Positions 1-7,383 of a DNA stretch of 19,174 nucleotides are shown here, one piece after another; positions within the stretch are counted from its first letter, which is position 1, and every line of letters begins with the position of its first letter. The DNA comes from Deltaproteobacteria bacterium. Its GTDB lineage: Bacteria > Desulfobacterota > Binatia > Binatales > Binataceae. The stretch lies in contig JAJXYM010000222.1 of NCBI GenBank assembly GCA_021780585.1, forward strand, positions 1-19,174, written 5' to 3'. The notes under the pieces are model-generated. The model saw only the letters and a list, made by a program, of their open reading frames with translations. It was not told the DNA's origin and made no database searches. The position numbers were made by a program, and so were the translations under genes.

Positions 1-202
1 GCCGACGTTGAAGACCAAGGCGATCCTGAGCAGCGTCGGCAAAGTCGGAAACAGCCGGCCGCGCTCGATTTTCGACAGCAACGCGGCGGAAAGCGCGGTA
101 TGGCGGCCGAGCCAGCCCCATCTTCCGGCGCAGCCGCAGCTCCCGCAGCTTTTGGCCGATCGCGTATTTTTGCAGACCTTCCTGAAGCGTGTCCGACAGC
201 AT
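1..202 (-). pseudogene. XRE-family HTH transcriptional regulator, N-terminal part, frameshifted and cut by the window edge
   Basis: On the minus strand an ATG at 202 opens a reading frame beginning MLSDTLQEGLQKYAIGQKLR and running into a basic helix that ends KMGL near position 120. In that frame the next residues are nonsense, but the adjacent frame reads LGRHTALSAALLSKIERGRL and continues to the window start. That is the recognition helix and following helices of an XRE/Cro-type helix-turn-helix domain. Family members I know from memory read KMGLVELGRH here, so about 5 nt seem to be missing between the CTG of KMGL and the CTC of LGRH. A TGA lies four nucleotides upstream in frame, so ATG 202 is the earliest start. 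Upstream, AT-rich sequence at 250-330 with a TTGA-N5-TCAA repeat (302-314) may hold the promoter. The effector domain lies outside the window. It could be a pseudogene or an assembly error. Confidence 0.7.
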
Positions 203-456
203 CGATCACCAGCGATCGGCGATCATGAAATCACGAAAGCGAATTTGAACCAATAGTCAAATTATTTTGCCGGAAACTTCCAAATTTAATCGAGACGACA
301 ATTGACGTTATCAATACGCAAAAGTTGCCCGCGTGATCATCATGACGGCAAGCCTGGCGAATGACCGAGAGCGGCGCGGAGAATCAGTGCGTACGCGCGC
401 GGCGGATCGCTGCCGGGCTGGGGCGCGGAATCGCGGCGGTGCAAGCGGCGGCGAGC

Positions 457-480
457 CGTGCTCGCTACAGGCCGAGCACG
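457..480 (-). terminator. Hairpin across the dapB stop codon
   Basis: A perfect 8-bp inverted repeat (CGTGCTCG / CGAGCACG) with an 8-nt loop contains the dapB stop codon at 465-467. It sits at the end of the four-gene minus-strand run, so a terminator or 3'-end stabilising role is plausible. No T-tract follows it. Confidence 0.45.
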
Positions 481-1262
481 TCGCGCATCGTGTAGAGTCC
501 GTTGGGACGATTTTCGAGCCATACCGCCGCGCGCAAGGCCCCGCGCGCGAGCGCTTCCCGACTTTGCGCGCGATGCGTCAGTTCGAGACGTTCGCCCTGT
601 CCGCCGAAGATCACGGTATGGTCGCCGACGGCGTCTCCCGCCCGCAGCGCCATCACGGCGATATTCTCCGCGGGACGGACGCCGGTGAGGCCCTCGCGGC
701 CGAAGACCGCGTTGGCGCCGAAATCGACCGCGCGCGCCTCGGCGATCGCGCGGCCCAGGGCGAGCGCGGTGCCGCTGGGCGCGTCGGCCTTGGTGCGATG
801 ATGGATTTCGATCACCTCGGCGTCGAAATCGTTGAGCGTCCGCGCGACCTCCGCGACGATCTTCATCAGAACGTTGACTCCGACGCTCATGTTCGGCGCG
901 ATTACCGTGCGGGTGCGCGGTCCGATTTCGCGCGCCCGCGCCTCCATCGCGGGGGTGAATCCGGTCGAGCCGACAACGATCGCCGCGCCCCTGGCCGCCG
1001 CGATCTCAAGATGCTCGAGCGAGGATTTGGCGCTGGTGAAATCGAGCGTCACGGTGTCGGGCCGGGCGAGGATCGCGTAGTCGGACACGATCCGCACGCC
1101 GAGCGGACCCGCGCCCGCGATTTCGCCGGCGTCCTTGCCGAGCGCGTCGTTGCCATCGGCTTCGAGCGCGCCGGCCAACCGATGCGCCGGTTCGCGCGCG
1201 ACCAGCGCGATGATCATCCGGCCCATCCGGCCGGCCGCGCCCGACACGACAATATTGGCCAT
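465..1262 (-). CDS. dapB: 4-hydroxy-tetrahydrodipicolinate reductase
   Basis: This cytoplasmic enzyme of the diaminopimelate/lysine pathway reduces (hydroxy)tetrahydrodipicolinate with NAD(P)H. The 265-residue length is normal for DapB. The N-terminal Rossmann loop reads GAAGRMGRM (residues 8-16). The substrate-binding and catalytic signature HHRTKADAPSGTA starts at His154, with His154/His155 and Lys158 at the positions of the E. coli catalytic HH..K. The C-terminal part has the expected REGLTG and GDHTVIFGG blocks and ends with NRPNGLYTMRDVLGL. The ATG is preceded by GGAG about seven bases upstream. It is last in the minus-strand run after gpsA and the small Cys3His gene, 119 nt from the latter, so it may also have its own promoter. 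The usual partner dapA is not in this window. Confidence 0.97.
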   Translation of the reverse strand: MANIVVSGAAGRMGRMIIALVAREPAHRLAGALEADGNDALGKDAGEIAGAGPLGVRIVSDYAILARPDTVTLDFTSAKSSLEHLEIAAARGAAIVVGSTGFTPAMEARAREIGPRTRTVIAPNMSVGVNVLMKIVAEVARTLNDFDAEVIEIHHRTKADAPSGTALALGRAIAEARAVDFGANAVFGREGLTGVRPAENIAVMALRAGDAVGDHTVIFGGQGERLELTHRAQSREALARGALRAAVWLENRPNGLYTMRDVLGL

Positions 1263-1381
1263 CGCGATTCTCCGTCAGACGATAACGCCGCCCATTACTG
1301 GCGGGCGGCGCGGGGCATGTTCCGCCGCGCCCGATCGCGGGCGTCAGCTTCCGATGCTCCCGCCGGCAGGCTCAACCCGCG

Positions 1382-1621
1382 TCAGGCGCTGGCTTGCGCC
1401 GGAGCCGCGGCGGCCGCCTTGCTGCCGTGCGCGGCGTTCCAATGCTCTTCGCAGAGGCTGCCTTTGAAGCGCCGCTTGCGGCAATTCTCGGCCGTACAAA
1501 TCTTGTAGCGCGGCTTCGGCATCTCGCCCGCCTTCCACAAGCGATAATGCTTGCGGCAATAACCCTTCGCGATCACCTCGCGATTGCAATCCGTGGCCTT
1601 GCAGGCGCCGTTATTCGCCAT
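1382..1621 (-). CDS. Small double Cys3His (zinc-binding-like) basic protein
   Basis: A 79-residue basic protein with two tandem modules of the same pattern. Module one is C7-x4-C12-x9-C22-x2-H25; module two is C42-x4-C47-x8-C56-x2-H59. Aromatic and basic residues (HYRLWKAGE, HW) follow each module. The spacing suggests that each module binds one zinc ion. I recall similar small proteins annotated only as 'vegetative protein' or hypothetical in deltaproteobacteria; the function is unknown, and nucleic-acid binding is an inference from charge and zinc-finger likeness. The tail is Ala-rich and probably disordered. It starts 24 nt after the gpsA stop and lies 119 nt before dapB on the same strand, so co-transcription with gpsA is likely. 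No other reading frame over this stretch looks like a protein. Confidence 0.8.
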   Translation of the reverse strand: MANNGACKATDCNREVIAKGYCRKHYRLWKAGEMPKPRYKICTAENCRKRRFKGSLCEEHWNAAHGSKAAAAAPAQASA

Positions 1622-1645
1622 GAACCTGTTCCCGCTTCGCTTCCG

Positions 1646-2638
1646 TTAGAATTCCGCCTTGAGTTGGCGGCTAAGCAATTCTTCGACCATAGCGGTTGCG
1701 GGCGCTGCTTCATAGAGCACCCGGCAGACGGCGGCCACGATCGGCGTCTCGACCCCGAGTCGGGCGGCGAGCGCACGGACCGCGCGCGCGTTGGCCGCCC
1801 CCTCCGCGACCGGCTCGCCCGCTGCCGGTTCCACGGCTGACGCTCCCGTTGCAAGCCTGAGGCCAAGCGCGCGATTACGCGAGAGCGCTCCCGTGCAGGT
1901 CAGGACCAGATCGCCCAGCCCCGCCAATCCGGCCATCGTTTCGGCGCGGCCGCCCGCCGCGACCACCAGCCGCGTCATCTCGGCCAAGCCGCGCGTGATC
2001 AGCGCGGCGCGGGCGCTTGAGCCGAGGTCGAGGCCGTCGGAAATTCCGGCCGCGATCGCGATCACGTTCTTGATCACGCCGCCCAACTCGACGCCGATCA
2101 CGTCGGCGCTGCGATAGATCCTGAGCGTCGGCGTCGCGAACAGCTCCTGCACGCGACGTGCGACCGCGTCGTCCGCGGCGGCCGCGACCAGTGCGGCCGG
2201 TTTGCCGCGCGCGACTTCAGCGGCGAAGCCGGGACCGGACAACGCCGCGACCCGCTTCCCCGGGGGCGCCAATTCGGCGATCATCCGCGTCATGGTCATG
2301 AGCGTGTCGGGCTCGACGCCCTTGGTTACGCTGACGATCGTCGCGTCGGGCGAAATCGCGGGCGCGACCGGCGCGAACGCCGCGCGCGCCATCCGCGACG
2401 GTATCGCCATCACCACGGTCGCCGCGGCGGCGGCGGATTCGCGCCAATCGTCGGTCAGGGCGAGATTATTGGGGATCCGCACGCCCGGCAGATAGGCGGC
2501 GTTTTCACCCGCGGCGCGCATCGCGTCGAGTTGCGCGCGGCGGCGCGCCGCCAGCGTCACCTCGCGTCCGGCGCGGGCCAGCGTCACGCCCAGCGCGGTC
2601 CCCCAGGCGCCGGCTCCGAGTATCGCAATTCGGTTCAT
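1646..2638 (-). CDS. gpsA: NAD(P)-dependent glycerol-3-phosphate dehydrogenase
   Basis: Reduces dihydroxyacetone phosphate to sn-glycerol-3-phosphate, the backbone of membrane phospholipids. The protein has 330 residues, the usual length. It begins directly with the dinucleotide-binding loop GAGAWGTALG (residues 8-17). Next come the AIPS block (78-81), Lys106 in SVTKGVE, and SGPGFA (134-139). The catalytic Lys190 sits in ELGGVIKNVIAIAAG, followed by ARAALITRGL and the GLGDLVLTC and SRNRALG blocks. One small difference from the family pattern is SSARAAL where I expect a D/N before ARAAL. The gene lies 24 nt after the DUF1054 gene and 24 nt before the double Cys3His gene, all on the minus strand, which fits one transcript. 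Confidence 0.96.
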   Translation of the reverse strand: MNRIAILGAGAWGTALGVTLARAGREVTLAARRRAQLDAMRAAGENAAYLPGVRIPNNLALTDDWRESAAAAATVVMAIPSRMARAAFAPVAPAISPDATIVSVTKGVEPDTLMTMTRMIAELAPPGKRVAALSGPGFAAEVARGKPAALVAAAADDAVARRVQELFATPTLRIYRSADVIGVELGGVIKNVIAIAAGISDGLDLGSSARAALITRGLAEMTRLVVAAGGRAETMAGLAGLGDLVLTCTGALSRNRALGLRLATGASAVEPAAGEPVAEGAANARAVRALAARLGVETPIVAAVCRVLYEAAPATAMVEELLSRQLKAEF

Positions 2639-2662
2639 GGCCGCACGCCGCGCGCAACCTTT

Positions 2663-3298
2663 TCAGCCGACGGCTCTGATCACGCGATAGAGCGGCCCCA
2701 GCTCGCGAAACGCGTCGATCACTTCGGCGCGGTCCAGCCCCAGCGCCTCGCGCGCGCTCCAGCCGAAACCGACGTCGATGCCGCCGGTCTTCTTCGCCAG
2801 GGCGTCGGCCATCGCCGTGAAGGTCTCATCGCTCGCCGGCGCGCCCGCCGGCATCGTCGTGAAGTCCCATTTATCGTATCGGGCGAGGCGCGCGCCCCGG
2901 AAATCCTTGACCAGTTGCGCCGTCCGCTCGCGGATTCCAAGCGCCATCTCGGGCCGCCGGTCGGCCTCGGACTTGACCACCGCGCGCGCGTGCAGGCCCG
3001 CCGCCGAGATGCATAGCGCCAGATAGCCGTAACGCTTGTAGCCGCGGGCCGACGGTCCGAAGGCGACCCACGTCTCGGGAGGGGGATTCACCGTCCGCCG
3101 CGCATGTTTGGCGACATGCGGAAAGAACTCCAGATGCTGCGCGCGCGCCAGTTCCGGCGCCAGCTCCTCGCCCAGACGCACCAGCCGCGGCCGTACCCGG
3201 TCGAAAATCCGCTCCATCCGGGCGCTGAAGCCGTCGATTTTGAATACCGCGAAATCTTCCGCGCGAAAACCCAGCGTAGCCACGATCCCGCCTTTCAT
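2663..3298 (-). CDS. DUF1054 / UPF0637 (YktB-like) protein
   Basis: About 211 residues from the chosen ATG at 3298, matching the roughly 210-residue UPF0637 family (B. subtilis YktB). Recognisable blocks are FRAEDFAVFKIDGFSARME near the N-terminus, the family signature HVAKHARRTVNPPPETWVAF (residues 61-80), and RGYKRYGYLALC. The biochemical function is unknown. The open frame extends 29 codons upstream to 3385, but that extension is Arg-rich and unlike the family, so the ATG next to the conserved start was preferred; a GTG at 3283 is also possible. It heads the minus-strand run with gpsA 24 nt downstream and is divergent from the acyl-CoA dehydrogenase. The family is best known from Firmicutes, so its presence in this high-GC genome is mildly unexpected. 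Confidence 0.85.
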   Translation of the reverse strand: MKGGIVATLGFRAEDFAVFKIDGFSARMERIFDRVRPRLVRLGEELAPELARAQHLEFFPHVAKHARRTVNPPPETWVAFGPSARGYKRYGYLALCISAAGLHARAVVKSEADRRPEMALGIRERTAQLVKDFRGARLARYDKWDFTTMPAGAPASDETFTAMADALAKKTGGIDVGFGWSAREALGLDRAEVIDAFRELGPLYRVIRAVG

Positions 3299-3444
3299 GC
3301 CGCGCGGCCCCGCCGCGTCGAACTCGTATCGACGGCGGATTCTAGCGCGTTTCGACCGTCCGCGCCGCATCCGGCGGCTTACCACGGCTAGCCGTTATGC
3401 GGTAGAAATGACTTTGCCCGATTTGGCGACGCGGCGGTGACCCG

Positions 3445-4638
3445 ATGGACCTGAGCGATTCCCCGAAAGAAGCGGCTTTTCGCCTCAAGGCGCGGCGATG
3501 GCTCGAAGAAAACGCCCCGCGCGCGCTCAAGGATCGCGGCTTCGCCCTGGCGATCGACGAGCGCACGGTGCGGATCTTGCGCGACTGGCAGCGCCAGCTC
3601 TACGAGGCCGGCTTCCTCGGCATCAGTTGGCCGAAGGCATACGGCGGCCAGGGGCTGACGCTGATCGAAGGCGCGATCTTCAACGAGGAGATGGCGCGGG
3701 TGCGCGCGCCGGCGCCGCTCAATGAGCTGGGCCTTTCGATGGGCGCGCCGACCATCCTCGAACATGGTACTGACGACCAGAAGAAGCGCTTCATTCCGAA
3801 AATTCTTTCGTGCGAGGAAATCTGGTGCCAGGGGTTCTCCGAACCCGGCTCCGGTTCCGACCTCGCCGCGCTCGCGACCCGCGCCATTATCGACGGCGAT
3901 CACTTCGTCATCAACGGCCAGAAAGTCTGGACTTCGCTCGGCCATCTCGCGGACTGGTGCATGCTGCTGGTGCGCACGGATCCCGACGCGCCGAAACATC
4001 GCGGCATCTCCTACGTGCTGGTGGATATGCATAGCGCCGGCGTCAAGGTCGCGCCGTTGCGCCAGATGACCGGCGAGGCGGAATTCAACCAGATGTTTTT
4101 CGACGACGTGCGCGTGCCGCGCGAAAATCTGCTCGGGCCGATGAATGGTGGATGGGGCGTCGCGCTCACCACTCTGATGAACGAGCGGGCCACGCTTTCG
4201 CTGGCCACCGTGATGCGCTTCCGCAACGTCTTCGAGGACCTGGCGAACTTCGCCCGCGACGCGATCCGCGCCGGCGATTGTCCCGTCGCGCCCGAGGTCG
4301 CGCGCCAGACGCTGGCGCAATTCTATATTGACGTCGAATCGATGAAGTATCTCGCCTATCGCAATTTCTCGCGCCTGACGCGCGGCGGCACGCCCGGTCC
4401 CGAAGGATCGATCTCGAAGCTCCTGTGGAGCGAACTCAATCAGCGCATGAACGAGTTCGCATTGACGCTCGCCGGTCCGCGCGCGGCCCTCGACGAAGGC
4501 TCGCCGTACGCGATCGACGACGGCCGCTGGCAATACGGACTGTTGCGCGCGCGCGGCAACACGATTGAGGAGGGAACCTCGGAAGTTCAGCGCGGCATTA
4601 TCGCCGAACGCCTGCTGGGCCTGCCGAAGGACTATTAG
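3445..4638 (+). CDS. Acyl-CoA dehydrogenase, FadE-like
   Basis: FAD-dependent alpha,beta-dehydrogenation of an acyl-CoA, passing electrons to electron-transfer flavoprotein; cytoplasmic. The 397-residue protein has the three expected regions. The N-terminal helical domain includes FLGISWPKAYGGQG (57-70). The middle beta domain has the FAD/substrate loop CQGFSEPGSGSDL (128-140) and WTSLGHLADW. The C-terminal helical domain ends NTIEEGTSEVQRGIIAERL. The Glu before GT (Glu376) is where the catalytic base of medium-chain enzymes lies. The chain length of the substrate cannot be read from sequence. GGTGA lies a few bases before the ATG. Only 12 nt separate its stop from arsS, so the two may share a transcript. 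A link to arsenolipid or arsenosugar metabolism would be speculation. Confidence 0.93.
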   Translation: MDLSDSPKEAAFRLKARRWLEENAPRALKDRGFALAIDERTVRILRDWQRQLYEAGFLGISWPKAYGGQGLTLIEGAIFNEEMARVRAPAPLNELGLSMGAPTILEHGTDDQKKRFIPKILSCEEIWCQGFSEPGSGSDLAALATRAIIDGDHFVINGQKVWTSLGHLADWCMLLVRTDPDAPKHRGISYVLVDMHSAGVKVAPLRQMTGEAEFNQMFFDDVRVPRENLLGPMNGGWGVALTTLMNERATLSLATVMRFRNVFEDLANFARDAIRAGDCPVAPEVARQTLAQFYIDVESMKYLAYRNFSRLTRGGTPGPEGSISKLLWSELNQRMNEFALTLAGPRAALDEGSPYAIDDGRWQYGLLRARGNTIEEGTSEVQRGIIAERLLGLPKDY

Positions 4639-4650
4639 GCCGAGCCGCGC

Positions 4651-5682
4651 ATGCTACTCCCGCCCGGTATCGATGTCGAAGCTCCCACCGCGTCGTCCGC
4701 GCCCGGCGCGGGCTCCGGCGCGGCGGATTTCGCCGCCGTCCTGGCGCGCCATCGGCTGGCGCCCCTGCGACGACTCGCGCCGGCGACGCTGCAGGTCAAC
4801 CTCGGCCGCCTCTGCAATCAGGCGTGCCATCATTGCCACGTCGACGCCGGTCCCGGCCGCAAGGAGAACATGACGCGGGCGACGGCGGCGCGCGTGATCG
4901 AGTTGATCGCGGCGAATCCCGCCTTGCGCACGATCGATCTGACCGGCGGAGCGCCCGAGCTGAATCCGAATTTCCGCTCGATCGTCGAAAGCGCGCGCGC
5001 CGCCGGGCGCGACGTAATCGTCCGTTGCAATCTCACCGTGATCTTCGCGCCGGGCATGGAGTGGCTGCCGGAGTTTTATCGCGCCGCCGGCGTCCATTTG
5101 ATCTGCTCGCTGCCCTGCTACAGCGCCGAGAATGTCGAGACGCAACGCGGGCCGGGAGTCTTCGACAAAAGCGTCGCCGCGCTGCGCATCCTGAATCGCC
5201 TTGGCTTCGGCGCGGGCCGGCTCGCGCTCGATCTGGTCTACAATCCCGTCGGTCCGACGCTGCCGCCGGCGCAGGCCGAACTCGAGCGCCGCTATCGCCA
5301 GGAACTCGGCGCCGGCTATGGCCTCAGCTTCGATCGCCTGCTGACGATCGCCAACATGCCGATCCGGCGCTTCGCCCGTGAACTCGAGCGGCTCGGCCGT
5401 CACGCCGAATACATGGGCCTGCTGGTCAACCACTTCAATCCGCTGACCGTCGGCGCCCTGATGTGCCGCACGCTGGTGAGCGTCGGATGGGACGGCGGGC
5501 TCTACGATTGCGACTTCAACCAGATGCTCGCGCTGCCGCTGGGCGCCGCCGCCGGCCGTCCGCTGACGATTTTCGATTGCGAGGATCTCGCGGCGCTGGC
5601 CGGCGCGACGATCGCGACCGGGCCGCATTGCTTCGGATGCGCCGCCGGCGGCGGTTCGAGTTGCGGCGGCGCGCTCGCCTGA
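4651..5682 (+). CDS. arsS: Arsenosugar biosynthesis radical SAM protein ArsS
   Basis: 343 residues. The radical SAM cluster motif C55-x3-C59-x2-C62 is embedded in LCNQACHHCHVDAGP, the characteristic ArsS context. It is followed by the LTGGAPELN block (97-105). The C-terminal Cys-rich domain includes MCRTLVSVGWDG, YDCDFNQML and the ending C327-x2-C330...SSC338-GG, typical of this family (radical SAM plus DUF3641). ArsS is thought to join the 5'-deoxyadenosyl group to a methylated arsenical to make arsenosugar precursors. Some relatives are selenoproteins; here all positions are ordinary Cys codons with no in-frame TGA. The first 40 residues are Ala/Gly-rich and less conserved, so a later start is possible; the ribosome site before ATG 4651 is weak. 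Its usual partner arsM is absent here, but the ars operon starts 1.3 kb downstream. Confidence 0.93.
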   Translation: MLLPPGIDVEAPTASSAPGAGSGAADFAAVLARHRLAPLRRLAPATLQVNLGRLCNQACHHCHVDAGPGRKENMTRATAARVIELIAANPALRTIDLTGGAPELNPNFRSIVESARAAGRDVIVRCNLTVIFAPGMEWLPEFYRAAGVHLICSLPCYSAENVETQRGPGVFDKSVAALRILNRLGFGAGRLALDLVYNPVGPTLPPAQAELERRYRQELGAGYGLSFDRLLTIANMPIRRFARELERLGRHAEYMGLLVNHFNPLTVGALMCRTLVSVGWDGGLYDCDFNQMLALPLGAAAGRPLTIFDCEDLAALAGATIATGPHCFGCAAGGGSSCGGALA

Positions 5683-5767
5683 CCCGGCCCGCGTCCGTCT
5701 CCGCGATGGCGGCGCGGCGCGCCGTCATGCTATGACCCGTGCCAAATCCTGATCCCGGAGTTCAGCC

Positions 5768-6931
5768 ATGAGCAGTCTCGCGATCGAGGGCCATTGCGAT
5801 TCGCGCTTTGCCCGCGTCAAGGAAGCCTTTGCCGAGAACTTCGCCACGCGCAACGAATACGGCGCCGCGCTCGCAATCACGATCGATGGGCGCCCGGTAA
5901 TCGATATCTGGGCGGGCCACGCCGACAAGGAGCGCACGCGTCCGTGGACCCGCGACACGATCGTCAACGTCTTCTCGACCACCAAGGGGATGCTCGCCAT
6001 CTGCGCCCATCGCTTGGTCGATCAGGGCCGGCTCGATCTCGACGCGCCGGTCGTGACCTACTGGCCCGAATTCGGCCAGGCCGGCAAGGAACGGATTACC
6101 GTGCGGCAGTTGACCAACCATCGCGCCGGACTGCCCGCCCTGCGCGCGCCACTGCCCGACGACGCGGTTTATGACTGGAACCGGATGGCCGCGGCGCTCG
6201 CCGCCGAGGAGCCGTGGTGGACGCCCGGCACGCGCCACGGCTACCACGCGATCACGATCGGATGGCTGGTCGGCGAGGTCATCCGCCGTATCACGGGCAA
6301 AAGCGTCGGCGCGTACTTCCGCGACGAAATCGCCGCTCCGCTGGGCCTCGATTGCCATATTGGGCTGGCCGCGAGCGAGGACCCGCGCTGCGCCCAGATG
6401 ATCGCGTCGCCACCGCCGCCGCCCGGCGCGGTCAACCTCTTCAAATATTCCCAGGACCATCCCGATTCCGTCACCGCGAAGGCGTTCAACAATCCCGCCA
6501 CCGCGATGAAGCTCGGCGCGGTCAACGCGCGCGCATGGCGGGGCGCGGAAATTCCCGCCGCCAACGGCCATACCAACGCCCGCGCGCTCGCCCGGCTCTA
6601 CGGCGCGCTCGCGCGCGGCGGCGAACTCGACGGCGTCCGCGTGCTCAGCCCCGCCGCGATCCAGCGCGCCTGGACCGAGGAATCGTTCGGCGCCGACGAG
6701 GTGCTGCTCATCACCACCCGTTTCAGCACCGGCTTCATGCTCACCAAGCCCGACGATCCCTTCGGCCCCAGCCCGCGCGCCTTCGGCCATCCCGGCGCGG
6801 GAGGTTCGCTCGGCTTCGCCGATCCCGACGCGAAGATCGGCTTCGGCTACGTGATGAACAAGATGGGGCCGTACATCATCGTTGATCCGCGCCCGCGCGC
6901 GATACTCGACGCGCTCTACGCCTCGCTCTGA
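5768..6931 (+). CDS. Serine beta-lactamase-like hydrolase / esterase (class C fold)
   Basis: A 387-residue member of the beta-lactamase-related (EstB-like) serine hydrolases. The nucleophile motif is S70-T-T-K73 in NVFSTTKGML. The second catalytic region is PGTRHGYHAITIGWLVGEV, with Tyr159 as the likely general base. The third motif HPGAGG (341-346) replaces the KTG of true lactamases, a pattern I associate with esterases or carboxylesterase/lactamase-like enzymes. There is no signal peptide, so it is probably cytoplasmic, unlike resistance beta-lactamases. GGAG eight bases before the ATG supports the start. It lies between arsS and the ars operon on the same strand but is separated from arsR by a strong hairpin, so it is likely transcribed apart from the operon. 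The substrate is unknown. Confidence 0.9.
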   Translation: MSSLAIEGHCDSRFARVKEAFAENFATRNEYGAALAITIDGRPVIDIWAGHADKERTRPWTRDTIVNVFSTTKGMLAICAHRLVDQGRLDLDAPVVTYWPEFGQAGKERITVRQLTNHRAGLPALRAPLPDDAVYDWNRMAAALAAEEPWWTPGTRHGYHAITIGWLVGEVIRRITGKSVGAYFRDEIAAPLGLDCHIGLAASEDPRCAQMIASPPPPPGAVNLFKYSQDHPDSVTAKAFNNPATAMKLGAVNARAWRGAEIPAANGHTNARALARLYGALARGGELDGVRVLSPAAIQRAWTEESFGADEVLLITTRFSTGFMLTKPDDPFGPSPRAFGHPGAGGSLGFADPDAKIGFGYVMNKMGPYIIVDPRPRAILDALYASL

Positions 6932-6948
6932 CGCGCGCCGATCCAGCG

Positions 6949-6983
6949 GCGGCCGGCTGATCCCTCGGGATTCGGCCGGCCGC
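6949..6983 (+). terminator. GC-rich hairpin after the esterase gene
   Basis: The arms GCGGCCGGC and GCCGGCCGC pair perfectly. After a small internal mismatch, ATCCC/GGGAT extends the stem around a short loop. It starts 17 nt after the stop codon and ends just before the arsR promoter, so it would insulate the ars operon from the upstream gene. The downstream sequence is not a clear T-tract, so termination may be inefficient or factor-dependent. Confidence 0.55.
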
Positions 6984-6985
6984 GC

Positions 6986-7014
6986 TTGCCTCAACCGGTT
7001 TATATCTTTATAGT
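6986..7014 (+). promoter_or_regulatory. Candidate sigma70 promoter of the ars operon
   Basis: A -35 element TTGCCT (6986-6991) and a -10 element TATAGT (7009-7014, one mismatch to TATAAT) are spaced by exactly 17 nt. The predicted transcription start, about 7 nt after the -10, falls at 7021-7024, at or immediately before the arsR ATG. There is no Shine-Dalgarno sequence in front of arsR, consistent with a leaderless or nearly leaderless mRNA. Confidence 0.6.
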
Positions 7015-7030
7015 TCTCAAACTATGAAGA
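7005..7030 (+). promoter_or_regulatory. Candidate ArsR operator overlapping the -10 element and start codon
   Basis: An imperfect palindrome with arms TCTTTATAGTT and AACTATGAAGA, separated by CTCA. Ten of eleven positions pair. It covers the -10 element and the first codons of arsR, a placement that would block RNA polymerase. It differs from the better known ArsR sites, so assignment rests on symmetry and position. Confidence 0.6.
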
Positions 7031-7383
7031 AATCGACGGTGATCGGCGCGCTCGCCGCGCTGGCCCAGGAAACCCGGCTCGATATTTTTCGCCTGCTGGT
7101 CGAAGCCGGCCCCGAGGGCTTGCCCGCCGGCGAAATCGGCCGGCGTCTGGCTCAGCCATCGCCGACGCTTTCGTTCCATCTGAATCAGTTGCGCTTCGCC
7201 GGCCTCGTCGCGTCGCGCCGCCAAAGCCGCTCGATCATCTACCGCGCGAACTACGCCGCGATGACCGGCCTGATCGATTTTCTGACCCGCAACTGCTGCG
7301 GCGGACGGCCGGAATTGTGCGCTCCGGCGGAATGCGCCGCGCCGGCGGAGCCGTCGCGCCAGCGCGCGGCCAAACCCCGATGA
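7024..7383 (+). CDS. arsR: ArsR/SmtB-family arsenite-responsive repressor
   Basis: A 119-residue winged-helix repressor. The N-terminal part (ALAALAQETRLDIFRLLVEA) and the recognition region SPTLSFHLNQLRFAGLV match ArsR/SmtB proteins, followed by the wing RRQSRSIIYRA. The metalloid sensor is at the C-terminal end: the vicinal pair Cys91-Cys92 in NCCGG, then Cys99, plus Cys104. This resembles the A. ferrooxidans-type As(III) site (Cys95, Cys96, Cys102) and not the CxCxxC site in the DNA-binding helix. Arsenite binding should release the operator found over its own start. No ribosome-binding site precedes the ATG, which fits a leaderless start. The stop codon overlaps the arsC start as ATGA. 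The tail after Cys104 is Ala/Pro-rich and likely disordered. Confidence 0.94.
   Translation: MKKSTVIGALAALAQETRLDIFRLLVEAGPEGLPAGEIGRRLAQPSPTLSFHLNQLRFAGLVASRRQSRSIIYRANYAAMTGLIDFLTRNCCGGRPELCAPAECAAPAEPSRQRAAKPR

Noticed and set aside
1307..1331. 7-bp GC hairpin between the Cys3His gene and dapB
   Set aside because: All-G/C arms of this length arise often by chance in such GC-rich DNA and there is no T-tract.
333..1508. Long plus-strand ORF of 391 codons opposite dapB
   Set aside because: It is Arg/Gly/Ala-rich and lies antisense to an unmistakable dapB; typical high-GC shadow.
3388..4533. Long minus-strand ORF of 381 codons opposite the acyl-CoA dehydrogenase
   Set aside because: No family features; the opposite strand encodes a complete acyl-CoA dehydrogenase.
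5762..6994. 410-codon minus-strand ORF opposite the esterase
   Set aside because: Composition of a shadow frame; the plus strand carries all catalytic motifs of a serine hydrolase.
7317..7379. Longer arsC start at 7317
   Set aside because: It would add 21 residues coded by the end of arsR in another frame; the ATGA overlap at 7380 matches the conserved protein start.
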